From positions 1 to 64,000 of the forward strand of contig NZ_JAUYFF010000005.1 of the NCBI RefSeq assembly GCF_030691015.1: 64,000 nucleotides of DNA. Direction: 5' to 3'. Source of the DNA: Sulfuricurvum sp. Lineage in GTDB: Bacteria > Campylobacterota > Campylobacteria > Campylobacterales > Sulfurimonadaceae. Shown here piece after piece: positions 51,627 to 60,186 of the stretch. Position 1 is the first letter of the stretch. Each line of letters starts with the position of its first letter. The translations under genes and the position numbers were made by a program. The notes under the pieces were generated by a model. It was not told the origin of the DNA. It did not search any database and saw only the letters and a list, made by a program, of their open reading frames with translations.

Positions 51627-51788
51627 ATGAATGAAATTGAAAAATACGTTAAACCGTACGATGCTAACTTTACAACTATGGTACCGACAAATTTTGTTAT
51701 CAAAATGCGTACGTGCAAAATTTGGCAGTTTATCCGCTTTATTATGATCAATATCAAAATGTTGATCGTCGTTCGCAAAAGCCACTAA
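51627..51788 (+). CDS. 53-residue protein co-transcribed with SQR
   Basis: Short gene with a strong ribosome binding site (AAAAAGGAG, 9 nt before ATG), 20 nt after the SQR stop and followed by a hairpin. It encodes MNEIEKYVKPYD, then a stretch with one Cys (MRTCKIWQF), a short hydrophobic part (FIRFIMINIKMLIVV) and a basic end RKSH. It was too short for a standard length cutoff of 60 codons. No family was recognised. It may be a membrane-peripheral partner or assembly factor of SQR. Confidence 0.7.
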   Translation: MNEIEKYVKPYDANFTTMVPTNFVIKMRTCKIWQFIRFIMINIKMLIVVRKSH

Positions 51789-51793
51789 TTTAA

Positions 51794-51810
51794 AGCCCCT
51801 TCAGGGGGCT
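51794..51810 (+). terminator. hairpin after the SQR-linked small gene
   Basis: AGCCCC, short loop, GGGGCT, 5 nt behind the small gene. No T-run follows, so it is a weak terminator or 3' end protection. Confidence 0.5.
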
Positions 51811-51835
51811 CTACCTCCTACGAAAGATTTTCACA

Positions 51836-52657
51836 ATGATTAAAGAATTGATCACCTACCCTGATGAGCGGATTAAGCACGTATCTGCCGATGTTCGTAA
51901 ATTTGATGATGAGTTGTTTAGGCTTTTAGAAAATATGCACGATACGATGGAGCATTATCAACTGAATGCTATTGCGGCAATCCAAATCGCAGTGCCGGCG
52001 TGTGCCATCATCGTCAAAACCGAGAATGGCCCTCTGGAACTTATTAATCCTCGTATTCTTGTTACCGACGGAGAAGTTATTGCAGAAGAGATAAGTGCGT
52101 ATTATCCGGATTTTACCGCCACACTCAAACGACATGACCGAATCAAAGTAGTCTATGAAAACAGATTCGGAGAGTTACAGCATTTGGATACCGAGGGGGA
52201 CTTTTCTCGGGTATTGCAGCGAAAAATGGATATGTTGTTCGGGGGTACACTTCTTGATAAACTGAATAAAGAGGGACGACAAGAAGCCGAAAAGATACTG
52301 GTAAGAAAAGCGCAAGAAGCCGGATATGAGCTAGGCGAGTCATGCCCAACGGTTTTTGTACGCGATTATTTCAAACGGGGTGCCAAATATCTTTTGGCTC
52401 TTGTCGGATTTACCTTTCTTCTCCCCTTTTTCATTTCACCTGAGTTACGCACATTGCTCTACACCCTTGATAAATATGCCCTCATCGGTGTGATACTCTT
52501 AATGGTTGTTTATTTCATTTACGCCCAGTATGAAGGGAAAATGTATAAACAGTGTACGAGTTGTCAGATCGGCAATATTATCGGAACGGTACTGATTCTG
52601 GCCGTTCAACTACTGATTGTCTCTTTGGGTGTTTTTTTCTGGATCGCGCCAAATTAA
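51836..52657 (+). CDS. peptide-deformylase-like membrane protein lacking catalytic residues
   Basis: Protein of 273 residues. The first ~155 residues align with peptide deformylase throughout: YPDERIKHVSADV, NAIAAIQIAVP at the place of GxGLAAxQ, ELINPRIL, and RVLQRKMDMLFGGTLLDKL at the place of QHExDHL. The metal ligands are gone: the EGCLS Cys position reads EEISAYY and HExxH reads RKMDM. The C-terminal ~90 residues add two or three membrane helices and a CxxC (QCTSC). So it is a membrane pseudo-enzyme. A role in binding N-termini is only a guess. Confidence 0.8.
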   Translation: MIKELITYPDERIKHVSADVRKFDDELFRLLENMHDTMEHYQLNAIAAIQIAVPACAIIVKTENGPLELINPRILVTDGEVIAEEISAYYPDFTATLKRHDRIKVVYENRFGELQHLDTEGDFSRVLQRKMDMLFGGTLLDKLNKEGRQEAEKILVRKAQEAGYELGESCPTVFVRDYFKRGAKYLLALVGFTFLLPFFISPELRTLLYTLDKYALIGVILLMVVYFIYAQYEGKMYKQCTSCQIGNIIGTVLILAVQLLIVSLGVFFWIAPN

Positions 52658-52678
52658 TTGTGCCGTTGCGGAGAAAAT

Positions 52679-54955
52679 ATGCAAAATACCCTTTTTAAAA
52701 CACTGTTTGATGCAAGAGCCATTTTATTTGCAGAAAAAGAGCCTATTTTAATAGAGTGGGTGAATGAAACGCAGTGTTCTACTATTTTAGTACGCCACGA
52801 GATCGATAGAGATATTTTTTTAGAATTGTATGCGGGAAATGTTTTTGATTATTTCATGGGGGTCGTCTCAGGGCACATGGCACTCGGAGATTGCCCTGTC
52901 ATCGGTGAATTGATTGAGTATCTTAAAAACAAAGAGCTTCGAGCAGATGAACTCTTTCTCCTTTGCACCCATTTTAAGCGCTCCGTCCTTAATGCAACAT
53001 ACCGTTTGGGAATCAACGATCAAGAAGTTTTTGTTGCCATCAGCTATTTGTTTGACCAAAATTTTGCGGGTGTTTTAAAACTCTATACGGATACGATATA
53101 TCAAAAAGAGCAAGAAGCCCTTAATGCTTCCAAAGCCAAAGAATACTTTCTCTCCAATATGTCTCATGAGATACGGACACCGCTTAACGCTATTTTGGGT
53201 TTTGTCTCCCTTTTACGAGATGAGACGACCAATCCCCGTTATCAGCAATACCTCAATATTATTAGCAACAGCGGTGAAAATCTTCTCCATATTATCAATG
53301 ATATTCTCGATTTCTCTAAACTTCGCAGCGGGGAGTTTACGGTTGATCCTCAGCCGTTTAATATTCACGATGAGATATCCCATACCATGGAACTTTTTGT
53401 TCCGGGTGCTAATTCGAAAAGTATTACGTTGACCAGTTTTATCGATCCTACCATCGCCTATGAGATTGTTGCCGATGCATTGAGGATCAAACAGATTGTC
53501 GGGAACTTTTTGAGTAATGCCATTAAATTCAGCCATCATGCCGGAGCAATCCATGTTGAAGCGCGATACGATGAGGGGATTTTATCCCTCTCGGTACGGG
53601 ATCAGGGGATAGGGATCTCAACGGTCGATCAAGAACGGATATTTGATGCGTTTTCTCAAGCTCACGAAGGGGCATTGAAGGTCAACGAGGGGACAGGACT
53701 AGGGCTTTCCATTTGTAAGCAGTTGGCACTCCATATGGGGGGCGATATTGAGTTGAAATCGACGGTAGGGGAAGGAAGTCTGTTTACCCTTAAAATACCC
53801 GTGATCGCCAACCATCAGTGCGAAGTCTCTAAATTTGATGTTTCAATGTTTGAGGGGATCAAATTCGGGCTTTTGGCCTATGATCCGAGTGAGAGTTACA
53901 AACTTGAATCCCTGCAACGGTATTGGGACCATTTCGGATTGGATATTCAAATCATTAATAATGTTCAGGAGTCGTGCAATCTTCTCATTTTTTTAGAGAG
54001 TTCGATGGACGATGCGGCACGTGAAACGATTATTAAGAATCAGATACCCTCGGTAGCTATCCTAGATTTTCTTGACGAGCGCTATGATACTATTGAGACG
54101 ATTGTACCGCTGACTTTTCCGATCTATTGTACCAAACTTCAGAGTGCTTTGAGAGACGTTTTAGGTATTAATACGCCGCATCTTCCTCATAGAACAGGAC
54201 TACGGGGACGAGGGGGATTTGAGGGACGGGTATTGGTCGCAGAAGACAACCTCGCCAATCAGGAGCTTATTAAGATTATATTGGAACGGTATGCGTTGAG
54301 CTACACAATCGCCTCTAACGGAGCGGAAGCTCTTCATTATTATCAATCGGAATATTTTGATATGGTACTGATGGATGAGCAGATGCCGCAGATGAACGGC
54401 AATGAAGCGACGGCCAATATTTTGGCATTTGAAAAAGCGACTAAACGTCCCCATACCCCCATTGTGGCATTAACCGCAAATGTCATCAACGGAGCACGTG
54501 AGCGCTCTCTTCAAAACGGTTATGACGCATTTTTAGGAAAGCCGATCGTCATTAAAGAGATTGAACAAATATTTGAACGTTATTTGAAACCGATTGCTTT
54601 ACCCGAAATGGAGCCGTGCGCTCTGGTCGTCTCAAAATGGCCGCATATTGATATGGAGCATCTTAAAACGGCACTGATGCTGGAAGAAGATCAAATTGAT
54701 TATCTTTTAGGTATCTATTGTCAAAAAATGGAGCATTTGCTCCAAGACCTCTCACTTGGTATTGAAAAAAGAAGTTACGAAGATATTGCTTTTATTGCCC
54801 ATGCGATTAAAGGTTCCAGTGCCAATTTTCGTTTTGATGAACTCTCAAGAGTCTCTTCCGTCATTGAAAGTGCAGCTATGGAAAAAGAGGAAGAGTTTGA
54901 GTTTAGTGAAGCATACGAAGTGCTTCGAGGGGAATTTGAAAAGCGTTTTGCTTGA
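52679..54955 (+). CDS. hybrid sensor histidine kinase with receiver and Hpt domains
   Basis: Protein of 758 residues. An all-helical N-terminal sensor-like region (about 1-150; VFDYFMGVVSGHM, then KRSVLNATYRLGI) without membrane segments, then HisKA (SNMSHEIRTPLNAI), ATPase (NFLSNAIKFS, DQGIGIS, GTGLGLSI), a weakly conserved second region, a receiver (VAEDNLANQEL, MVLMDEQMP, LGKPI) and an Hpt (AHAIKGSSANF). It should be a soluble multistep phosphorelay kinase. The ATG at 52679 has CGGAG upstream. The convergent regulator at 54959 is a likely partner. Confidence 0.87.
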   Translation: MQNTLFKTLFDARAILFAEKEPILIEWVNETQCSTILVRHEIDRDIFLELYAGNVFDYFMGVVSGHMALGDCPVIGELIEYLKNKELRADELFLLCTHFKRSVLNATYRLGINDQEVFVAISYLFDQNFAGVLKLYTDTIYQKEQEALNASKAKEYFLSNMSHEIRTPLNAILGFVSLLRDETTNPRYQQYLNIISNSGENLLHIINDILDFSKLRSGEFTVDPQPFNIHDEISHTMELFVPGANSKSITLTSFIDPTIAYEIVADALRIKQIVGNFLSNAIKFSHHAGAIHVEARYDEGILSLSVRDQGIGISTVDQERIFDAFSQAHEGALKVNEGTGLGLSICKQLALHMGGDIELKSTVGEGSLFTLKIPVIANHQCEVSKFDVSMFEGIKFGLLAYDPSESYKLESLQRYWDHFGLDIQIINNVQESCNLLIFLESSMDDAARETIIKNQIPSVAILDFLDERYDTIETIVPLTFPIYCTKLQSALRDVLGINTPHLPHRTGLRGRGGFEGRVLVAEDNLANQELIKIILERYALSYTIASNGAEALHYYQSEYFDMVLMDEQMPQMNGNEATANILAFEKATKRPHTPIVALTANVINGARERSLQNGYDAFLGKPIVIKEIEQIFERYLKPIALPEMEPCALVVSKWPHIDMEHLKTALMLEEDQIDYLLGIYCQKMEHLLQDLSLGIEKRSYEDIAFIAHAIKGSSANFRFDELSRVSSVIESAAMEKEEEFEFSEAYEVLRGEFEKRFA

Positions 54956-54958
54956 ATC

Positions 54959-55702
54959 CTACTCTTCTAAATAGTACCCAACACCCGAAGCATTTTTGAT
55001 AACATCGGTAGGGAGTTTGGATCGTAGTCTCCACACGAGGGTTCGAACACTGTTGTCGGTCGCACCTTTGGTTTCCCACACGTAATTGATGGCTTGTTCA
55101 AAATCAACGACACTCCCCAACTGAGCTACAAGAAGGCGGATAAAGGCATTCTCTTTTTTGGTGAGTTTGATTTTCTGATTTTTGTAAAAGGTTTCACCCA
55201 GTCCGGTATCGTGACGATACCCTTCGCCAAACTCGACAATCGGTTTATCAGAGAGTTTTTTGGCATAAACCAGTTTTTCGAGCTCTTCACGATCGGATTT
55301 GAGTTCATCAATATTGGAATTACGCTTCTTCTCCTCTTTGAATCGATAGAGTGCCATTTGGATCGTCGTGTGGAGATTGATCGGATCGAAGGGTTTTACG
55401 ATGTATCCGTAAGGCTCCGTTCTTTTGGCTTTGGCGAGCATATCGTTATCGGAATGTGCCGTTAGATAGATAAAGGGGAGCTGATTTTTATCGCGAATGT
55501 ATTGAGCCAGTTCGATACCGTCCATTGTTTTTTGCAATCCAATGTCAATGAGGGCAATATCGGGGTTATATATTTTAATTTTATTTCTAGCGGTAACGGC
55601 ATTATCAGCCAAAGAAATTACGTCATAGCCTTGCTTTTCTAATGACATTTTTAAATTTATGGCGGTTACTTCGTCGTCTTCAACGACTAGAACTTTTATC
55701 AT
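54959..55702 (-). CDS. response regulator with winged-helix output
   Basis: Protein of 247 residues. The receiver has VVEDDEVT, Asp in IALIDIGLQ and Lys in IVKPFDP. A 40-residue linker precedes an OmpR-like winged helix (LTKKENAFIRLLVAQ, then NSVRTLVWRLRSKLP) ending GVGYYLEE. It converges with the hybrid kinase (3-nt gap) and is divergent from hemN across a 188-bp gap with two palindromes. Its target genes are unknown; hemN is a positional candidate. Confidence 0.82.
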   Translation of the reverse strand: MIKVLVVEDDEVTAINLKMSLEKQGYDVISLADNAVTARNKIKIYNPDIALIDIGLQKTMDGIELAQYIRDKNQLPFIYLTAHSDNDMLAKAKRTEPYGYIVKPFDPINLHTTIQMALYRFKEEKKRNSNIDELKSDREELEKLVYAKKLSDKPIVEFGEGYRHDTGLGETFYKNQKIKLTKKENAFIRLLVAQLGSVVDFEQAINYVWETKGATDNSVRTLVWRLRSKLPTDVIKNASGVGYYLEE

Positions 55703-55752
55703 CGGGGGGCATCCTCATTATAGATAGTGATTGTTGAAAGATTTTATCACAA

Positions 55753-55770
55753 TGTCGAGAAAACTCGACA
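55753..55770. promoter_or_regulatory. palindrome in the regulator/hemN divergent gap
   Basis: TGTCGAG-AAAA-CTCGACA, perfect 7-bp arms. A second weaker one, TTGTG...CACAA, follows near 55783-55800. Either could be an operator for hemN or for the regulator gene. No FNR-like site (TTGAT-N4-ATCAA) was seen. Confidence 0.45.
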
Positions 55771-55890
55771 ATAAAGCGTTCATGTTTTGTGATATTTTCC
55801 CACAATTATAGAATAATGTTTCTTTTTTATCCGTTATTCAACCCAAAAGGGGCATAATCGCGACATTCACAGGGACGATAGGGAATACGT

Positions 55891-57258
55891 ATGCTTGATT
55901 TTGACAAATTTACCAAATATTCTAAGCCGGGGCCACGCTATACGAGCTATCCGACAGCGTTAGAGTTTAGTGAGAGTTTTGATTACGACAGTTATCTCTC
56001 AAAGCTCCATTCGCAAGACGTGACGCGTCCATTATCCCTTTATTTTCACTTGCCGTTTTGTAAAAATGCCTGTTATTTTTGCGGCTGTAACGTCGTTTTT
56101 ACCTCCAAAGAGGATAAAAAAGAGCGCTATATTGATTACCTGATTCGCGAAATGCAAATACTCAGCACTCACATTGACGTTAACCGCTCCGTTATTCAGC
56201 TCCATTTTGGCGGGGGGACACCGACATTTTTTGATGCGGATCAGCTGAATCGTATTATTGCAGCGATCAAAGGTCATTTTAAAAACTTTACCCCAGATGC
56301 TGAAATCAGCTGTGAAATCGATCCGCGTCACATCAACGAAGCACAGATGAAAGTGATGGCGGATGCGGGATTCAACCGTGTCAGTTTCGGGATTCAGGAT
56401 TTTGATGACAAAGTTCAGGTGGCGGTACATCGCGTGCAGCCGTATGACATCACCAAAGCGGCGATGGATTTAGCACGTAAATACAATATGGTGAGTGTTA
56501 ACGTCGATTTGATCTACGGATTGCCGCATCAGAGTTTGGAGACATTTAAAAAGACCCTCGATCTCTCCCTCTCTTTGAATCCGGATCGTTTTGCCGTCTT
56601 TAATTATGCGCATGTCCCTTGGCTTAAAAAGACGATGCGAAAAATTGATGAGACGACATTGCCGCATCCGGCGGAAAAGCTCGCCATTATGCGCTATACG
56701 ATCGATCATATGGAATCCAACGGGTATAAAATGATCGGGATGGATCACTTTGCCAAGAGCGAAGACGAACTTTTTAAAGCGATTGAAAAAGGGGAGCTTC
56801 ACCGTAACTTCCAAGGCTATACCACCAAGGGGGGAGCCGATTTGATCGGTATCGGGCTCACTTCTATCGGAGAGGGAGCTGATTATTACGCCCAAAATTT
56901 CAAAGAGATGGAAAGCTATGAAGCGGCCATTGATGCGGGGAGATTGCCTCATGAACGGGGTGTCGCATTGAACGAGGATGACCGTATCCGTCAATACGTC
57001 ATTATGGAATTGATGTCAAATTTTAAACTCGATATTGACCGTTTTGAGCGATTGTTCGGCGTGAAATTCGCAGAGTATTTCGCAGATGCTATAGAAGCGC
57101 TTAAACCGTTCGAAGCGGATGGGTTGCTCACTATGACCTCTCAGTCGATTGAGTGCTCGACAACGGGAACCTTGTTGATCCGTAACATTGCGATGCCTTT
57201 TGATGCGTACATGAAACGCCACGCAAGCTCTGACAAAGCGTTCAGTAAAACGGTGTAA
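55891..57258 (+). CDS. hemN: oxygen-independent coproporphyrinogen III oxidase
   Basis: Radical SAM enzyme of 455 residues that decarboxylates coproporphyrinogen III in haem synthesis without oxygen. The 4Fe-4S motif is CKNACYFCGC, with HFGGGTPTF and ISCEIDPRH behind it. The length and N-terminal KYSKPGPRYTSYPTA are typical of true HemN rather than HemW. It is followed after 4 nt by an Fe-S protein gene, the same order as hemN-glpC in Helicobacter. Confidence 0.94.
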   Translation: MLDFDKFTKYSKPGPRYTSYPTALEFSESFDYDSYLSKLHSQDVTRPLSLYFHLPFCKNACYFCGCNVVFTSKEDKKERYIDYLIREMQILSTHIDVNRSVIQLHFGGGTPTFFDADQLNRIIAAIKGHFKNFTPDAEISCEIDPRHINEAQMKVMADAGFNRVSFGIQDFDDKVQVAVHRVQPYDITKAAMDLARKYNMVSVNVDLIYGLPHQSLETFKKTLDLSLSLNPDRFAVFNYAHVPWLKKTMRKIDETTLPHPAEKLAIMRYTIDHMESNGYKMIGMDHFAKSEDELFKAIEKGELHRNFQGYTTKGGADLIGIGLTSIGEGADYYAQNFKEMESYEAAIDAGRLPHERGVALNEDDRIRQYVIMELMSNFKLDIDRFERLFGVKFAEYFADAIEALKPFEADGLLTMTSQSIECSTTGTLLIRNIAMPFDAYMKRHASSDKAFSKTV

Positions 57259-57262
57259 GTGA

Positions 57263-58540
57263 ATGGAAAAACGCGAATTATTCCATTTTACCGAAACCTC
57301 CGATGCGTGTATCAAATGCGGGAAGTGTATCCCCGTTTGTACAATCCACAATGTCAATGCCGATGAGGTAACTTCACCGCGCGGATTTATCGATCTCCTC
57401 GGTGCGTATGAGCGGGGGCAGTTGGAGCTAGACAAAAATGCGAAAGCGATTTTTGAGAGCTGTTTTCTTTGTACCAACTGCACCGATGTCTGTCCTAAAG
57501 CGTTGCCTACCGATATGGTAATTGAGCAGGTACGTGCCGATCTCGCCGATAAATTCGGCATCGCGTGGTTTAAACGGGTATTCTTCTATCTTCTCCGTCA
57601 TCGAATGACGATGGATATCCTTTTTAAACTCGGATACGTGTTTCAAACATGCGGATTTAAGATTAAAGACTCAATCAACTCGATGCAACCTCGATTTAAT
57701 CTCCCGATTATTAAAAAAGACCGACTTCTCCCCTCAATGGGGAAAACATCGTTTCTTAACAGCTATCCTGAAAATATTCCTAACGGGGGGAAACGTCGTG
57801 TCGCGATTTTCATCGGATGTCTAGCGAACTACAACTACACCGAAATCGGCAAGGGACTTTTAGAGATTTTGGAAGCACTGGGTGTCGATGCCTTTATCCC
57901 GAAAAAACAGCTTTGCTGTGGAGCACCTGCCTATTTTACGGGTGATTTCGCGACGGTTGATCACAACGCCAAAAAGAACATTGTCTATTTTGAGAGTTTT
58001 ATCGACGAGGTCGAAGCGATTATCATCCCCGAAGCGACCTGCAGTGCGATGATTAAAATCGATTATGAGCACTTTTTCCACGATCAGCCCGAATGGCTGG
58101 AGCGTGCCAGAGCGCTAAAAGGTAAAATCTTTATGGCGACCGAGTGGCTGGAACAAAAAACGGAGCTTAAAGCACTGCTGGCGAGCAAGGGGAGAAGTGA
58201 TTTGAACGTTACCTATCATGATCCCTGCCACGCCCGTAAAATGCAGGGCGTTTATAAAGAGCCGCGTGCCTTGGTCGGACAAAATTATACGATCACCGAA
58301 ATGAGCGATCCGAACGCCTGTTGCGGTTTTGGCGGGGTGACCATGCAGACGGAGAATTTCCATTTTGCCCAAGCGGCGGGAAAACCTAAAGCGGCCATGA
58401 TCGCCAAAACGGGTGCACAAATCGTTACCGCCGAGTGCAGTGCCTGCCGTATGCAGATCAATAACTCAATGAATGAGGCAAATGTGGACGTCATCTTTAA
58501 AAATCCGATCGAACTGATCGCTGAGGCACTACTAAAATGA
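57263..58540 (+). CDS. GlpC/GlcF-like (Fe-S)-binding protein with CCG domains
   Basis: Protein of 425 residues. Two 4Fe-4S motifs, CIKCGKCIPVC and CFLCTNCTDVC, are followed by two CCG domains (CCGAPAYFTGD and CCGFGG, each with upstream Cys: FIGCLAN, HDPCH). The family includes electron-transfer subunits of glycerol-3-phosphate, glycolate and lactate dehydrogenases and HdrB/D. No dehydrogenase gene is adjacent, so its electron partner is unknown. It overlaps the HugZ-like gene by 4 nt. Confidence 0.87.
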   Translation: MEKRELFHFTETSDACIKCGKCIPVCTIHNVNADEVTSPRGFIDLLGAYERGQLELDKNAKAIFESCFLCTNCTDVCPKALPTDMVIEQVRADLADKFGIAWFKRVFFYLLRHRMTMDILFKLGYVFQTCGFKIKDSINSMQPRFNLPIIKKDRLLPSMGKTSFLNSYPENIPNGGKRRVAIFIGCLANYNYTEIGKGLLEILEALGVDAFIPKKQLCCGAPAYFTGDFATVDHNAKKNIVYFESFIDEVEAIIIPEATCSAMIKIDYEHFFHDQPEWLERARALKGKIFMATEWLEQKTELKALLASKGRSDLNVTYHDPCHARKMQGVYKEPRALVGQNYTITEMSDPNACCGFGGVTMQTENFHFAQAAGKPKAAMIAKTGAQIVTAECSACRMQINNSMNEANVDVIFKNPIELIAEALLK

Positions 58541-59034
58541 CCACGATAGAGGTGGAGTCATTTTTAGAAACGTTTCAAACCCTTGTCATGGCATCTCTCA
58601 CCCCTGAGGGTGAACCGCATGCCAGCACTGCCCCCTATGTCCGTATCGACAATGATTTTTATATCCTTATCAGTACCGTTGCCCAACACGGGCGTAATCT
58701 TCTCGTGAATCCAAATGTCTCTTTGCTTTTTGTCGAAGATGAGTCGCAGTGCGTTCAACCTTTTGCTCGAAAACGGGTTACCATTGAAGCTATTGTTTCT
58801 GAAATCATGCGTGAGGATGAACTATTTACACGTGCAATCGAGCGTTTCAAAGCCCATTTTGATTCGGAACTCGTCACCTCATTAACCCAAATGGGCGATT
58901 TTCACCTCTTTAAACTCTCCCCTAAAAGTGGGAGCGTCGTAATGGGTTTTGGAAAAGCGTATCGTCTGGATCACAACTTAGAAGTAATAACACAGATTAT
59001 GGGTCAGCATCAAAAGGGTCATGGCAATGGATAA
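58537..59034 (+). CDS. HugZ-like haem utilisation / pyridoxamine oxidase-fold protein
   Basis: Protein of 165 residues with the split-barrel flavin-reductase fold: LVMASLTPEGEPHASTAPYV, then FYILISTVAQHGRNLL, and a C-terminal KSGSVVMGFGKAYRL with the conserved GFGKAY motif of HugZ. HugZ of Helicobacter and Campylobacter is a haem-degrading enzyme. It is next to hemN and a 4Fe-4S protein, consistent with a role in haem turnover. The ATG overlaps the upstream stop. Confidence 0.82.
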   Translation: MTTIEVESFLETFQTLVMASLTPEGEPHASTAPYVRIDNDFYILISTVAQHGRNLLVNPNVSLLFVEDESQCVQPFARKRVTIEAIVSEIMREDELFTRAIERFKAHFDSELVTSLTQMGDFHLFKLSPKSGSVVMGFGKAYRLDHNLEVITQIMGQHQKGHGNG

Positions 59035-59362
59035 ACTCCTGATTGTATGGAGTAGCGGCGAACTCGAAGTGGCAAAAAAGCTTGTATTGCTTTATGGAAG
59101 CGTCATTTTGCCTCGCAGTTATTGGGATGAAGCCCATCTGATGGTATGGGGGCCTTCGGCGAAGCTTTTGGCTGAAAACACGGAGTTACAAGCAATGGTT
59201 GCGCAGGTGATCGACTCGGGTGTAAAAGCCTCGGTGTGTGTTGTATGCAGTGACGATTATGGAGTAACCGAAGAGCTTCGAGCACTAGGGATAGAACCAA
59301 CCCATACGGGAGAGTTTTTAACGCAGGCGCTTAAAAGTGACTGGAAAGTGGTGACATTTTGA
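59027..59362 (+). CDS. DsrE-family protein
   Basis: Protein of 111 residues with the DsrE/F/TusD-like fold: LLIVWSSGELEVAKKLVLLY, then AHLMVWGPSAKLL and GVKASVCVVCSDDYG. The Cys in CVVCSDD is where family members carry the persulfide-accepting Cys, so sulfur trafficking is possible. The Met at 59027 with AAGGG eight nt upstream is favoured; an ATG at 59021 is also in frame. It overlaps both neighbours slightly. Confidence 0.75.
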   Translation: MDKLLIVWSSGELEVAKKLVLLYGSVILPRSYWDEAHLMVWGPSAKLLAENTELQAMVAQVIDSGVKASVCVVCSDDYGVTEELRALGIEPTHTGEFLTQALKSDWKVVTF

Positions 59363-60186
59363 TGGAATTCTGGCAGCATATTTACGAACATTTTAACCCT
59401 GTAGCTTTCAACATCTTCTCTATTCCTGTGCACTGGTATGGGTTGATGTATGTCCTTGCCCTCCTAAGCGCTCTCGTCATCGCAAAATGGATCGTTCAAA
59501 AAGATAACATTTCGATCACCAAAGATCAGTTGGATGACTATTTTGTTTATGCCGAGATCGGGGTTATTTTGGGGGCGCGTTTAGGGTATATCCTTTTTTA
59601 CGATATTCATACGATGTACTATCTAACGAATCCGTGGCAGATTTTTAATCCGTTTATCGACGGGCAGTTTGTCGGGATTCGGGGGATGAGCTTTCACGGG
59701 GCGATACTCGGCTTTTTGATCGGCTCGTATCTCTATCATCGCCGTCACGGAATACCGTTTGGTCGATTGATGGATTTGGTGGCGGTATCGGTTCCATTGG
59801 CGTATGTATTCGGTCGGATCGGGAATTTCCTCAACCAAGAGCTCGTAGGACGTGCTACCGATGTGCCGTGGGGAATCTATGTCTATGATACCCTTCGTCA
59901 CCCCTCACAGCTTTATGAAGCGTTTGTCGAGGGGATTGTGGTCTTTGTCATCATCTATGCGTATCGTCACCGTAAAGCGTTCGAGGGGGAGTTGATTTTA
60001 CTGTACGGATTTTTATACGGAATCGGACGGGGTCTTGTAGAATTTTACCGCGCTCCCGATGCGCAGATCGGCTATCTCGCAGGGCAATGGCTCACACTTG
60101 GGATGGCTCTGAGTTTTGCAATGGCGGCCGTTTCGGTAATGATGTGGATCTATTTCCGTTCACGCAACCGTATACAAAAAATATGA
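59362..60186 (+). CDS. lgt: prolipoprotein diacylglyceryl transferase
   Basis: Integral membrane enzyme of 274 residues that adds diacylglycerol to the lipobox Cys of prolipoproteins. Seven hydrophobic segments and the Lgt motifs: GARLGYILFYD, GMSFHGAILG with the essential His, and GRIGNFLNQELVGR. The ATG overlaps the preceding stop by one base. The 3' end overlaps the convergent kinase gene by 37 nt. Confidence 0.94.
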   Translation: MEFWQHIYEHFNPVAFNIFSIPVHWYGLMYVLALLSALVIAKWIVQKDNISITKDQLDDYFVYAEIGVILGARLGYILFYDIHTMYYLTNPWQIFNPFIDGQFVGIRGMSFHGAILGFLIGSYLYHRRHGIPFGRLMDLVAVSVPLAYVFGRIGNFLNQELVGRATDVPWGIYVYDTLRHPSQLYEAFVEGIVVFVIIYAYRHRKAFEGELILLYGFLYGIGRGLVEFYRAPDAQIGYLAGQWLTLGMALSFAMAAVSVMMWIYFRSRNRIQKI

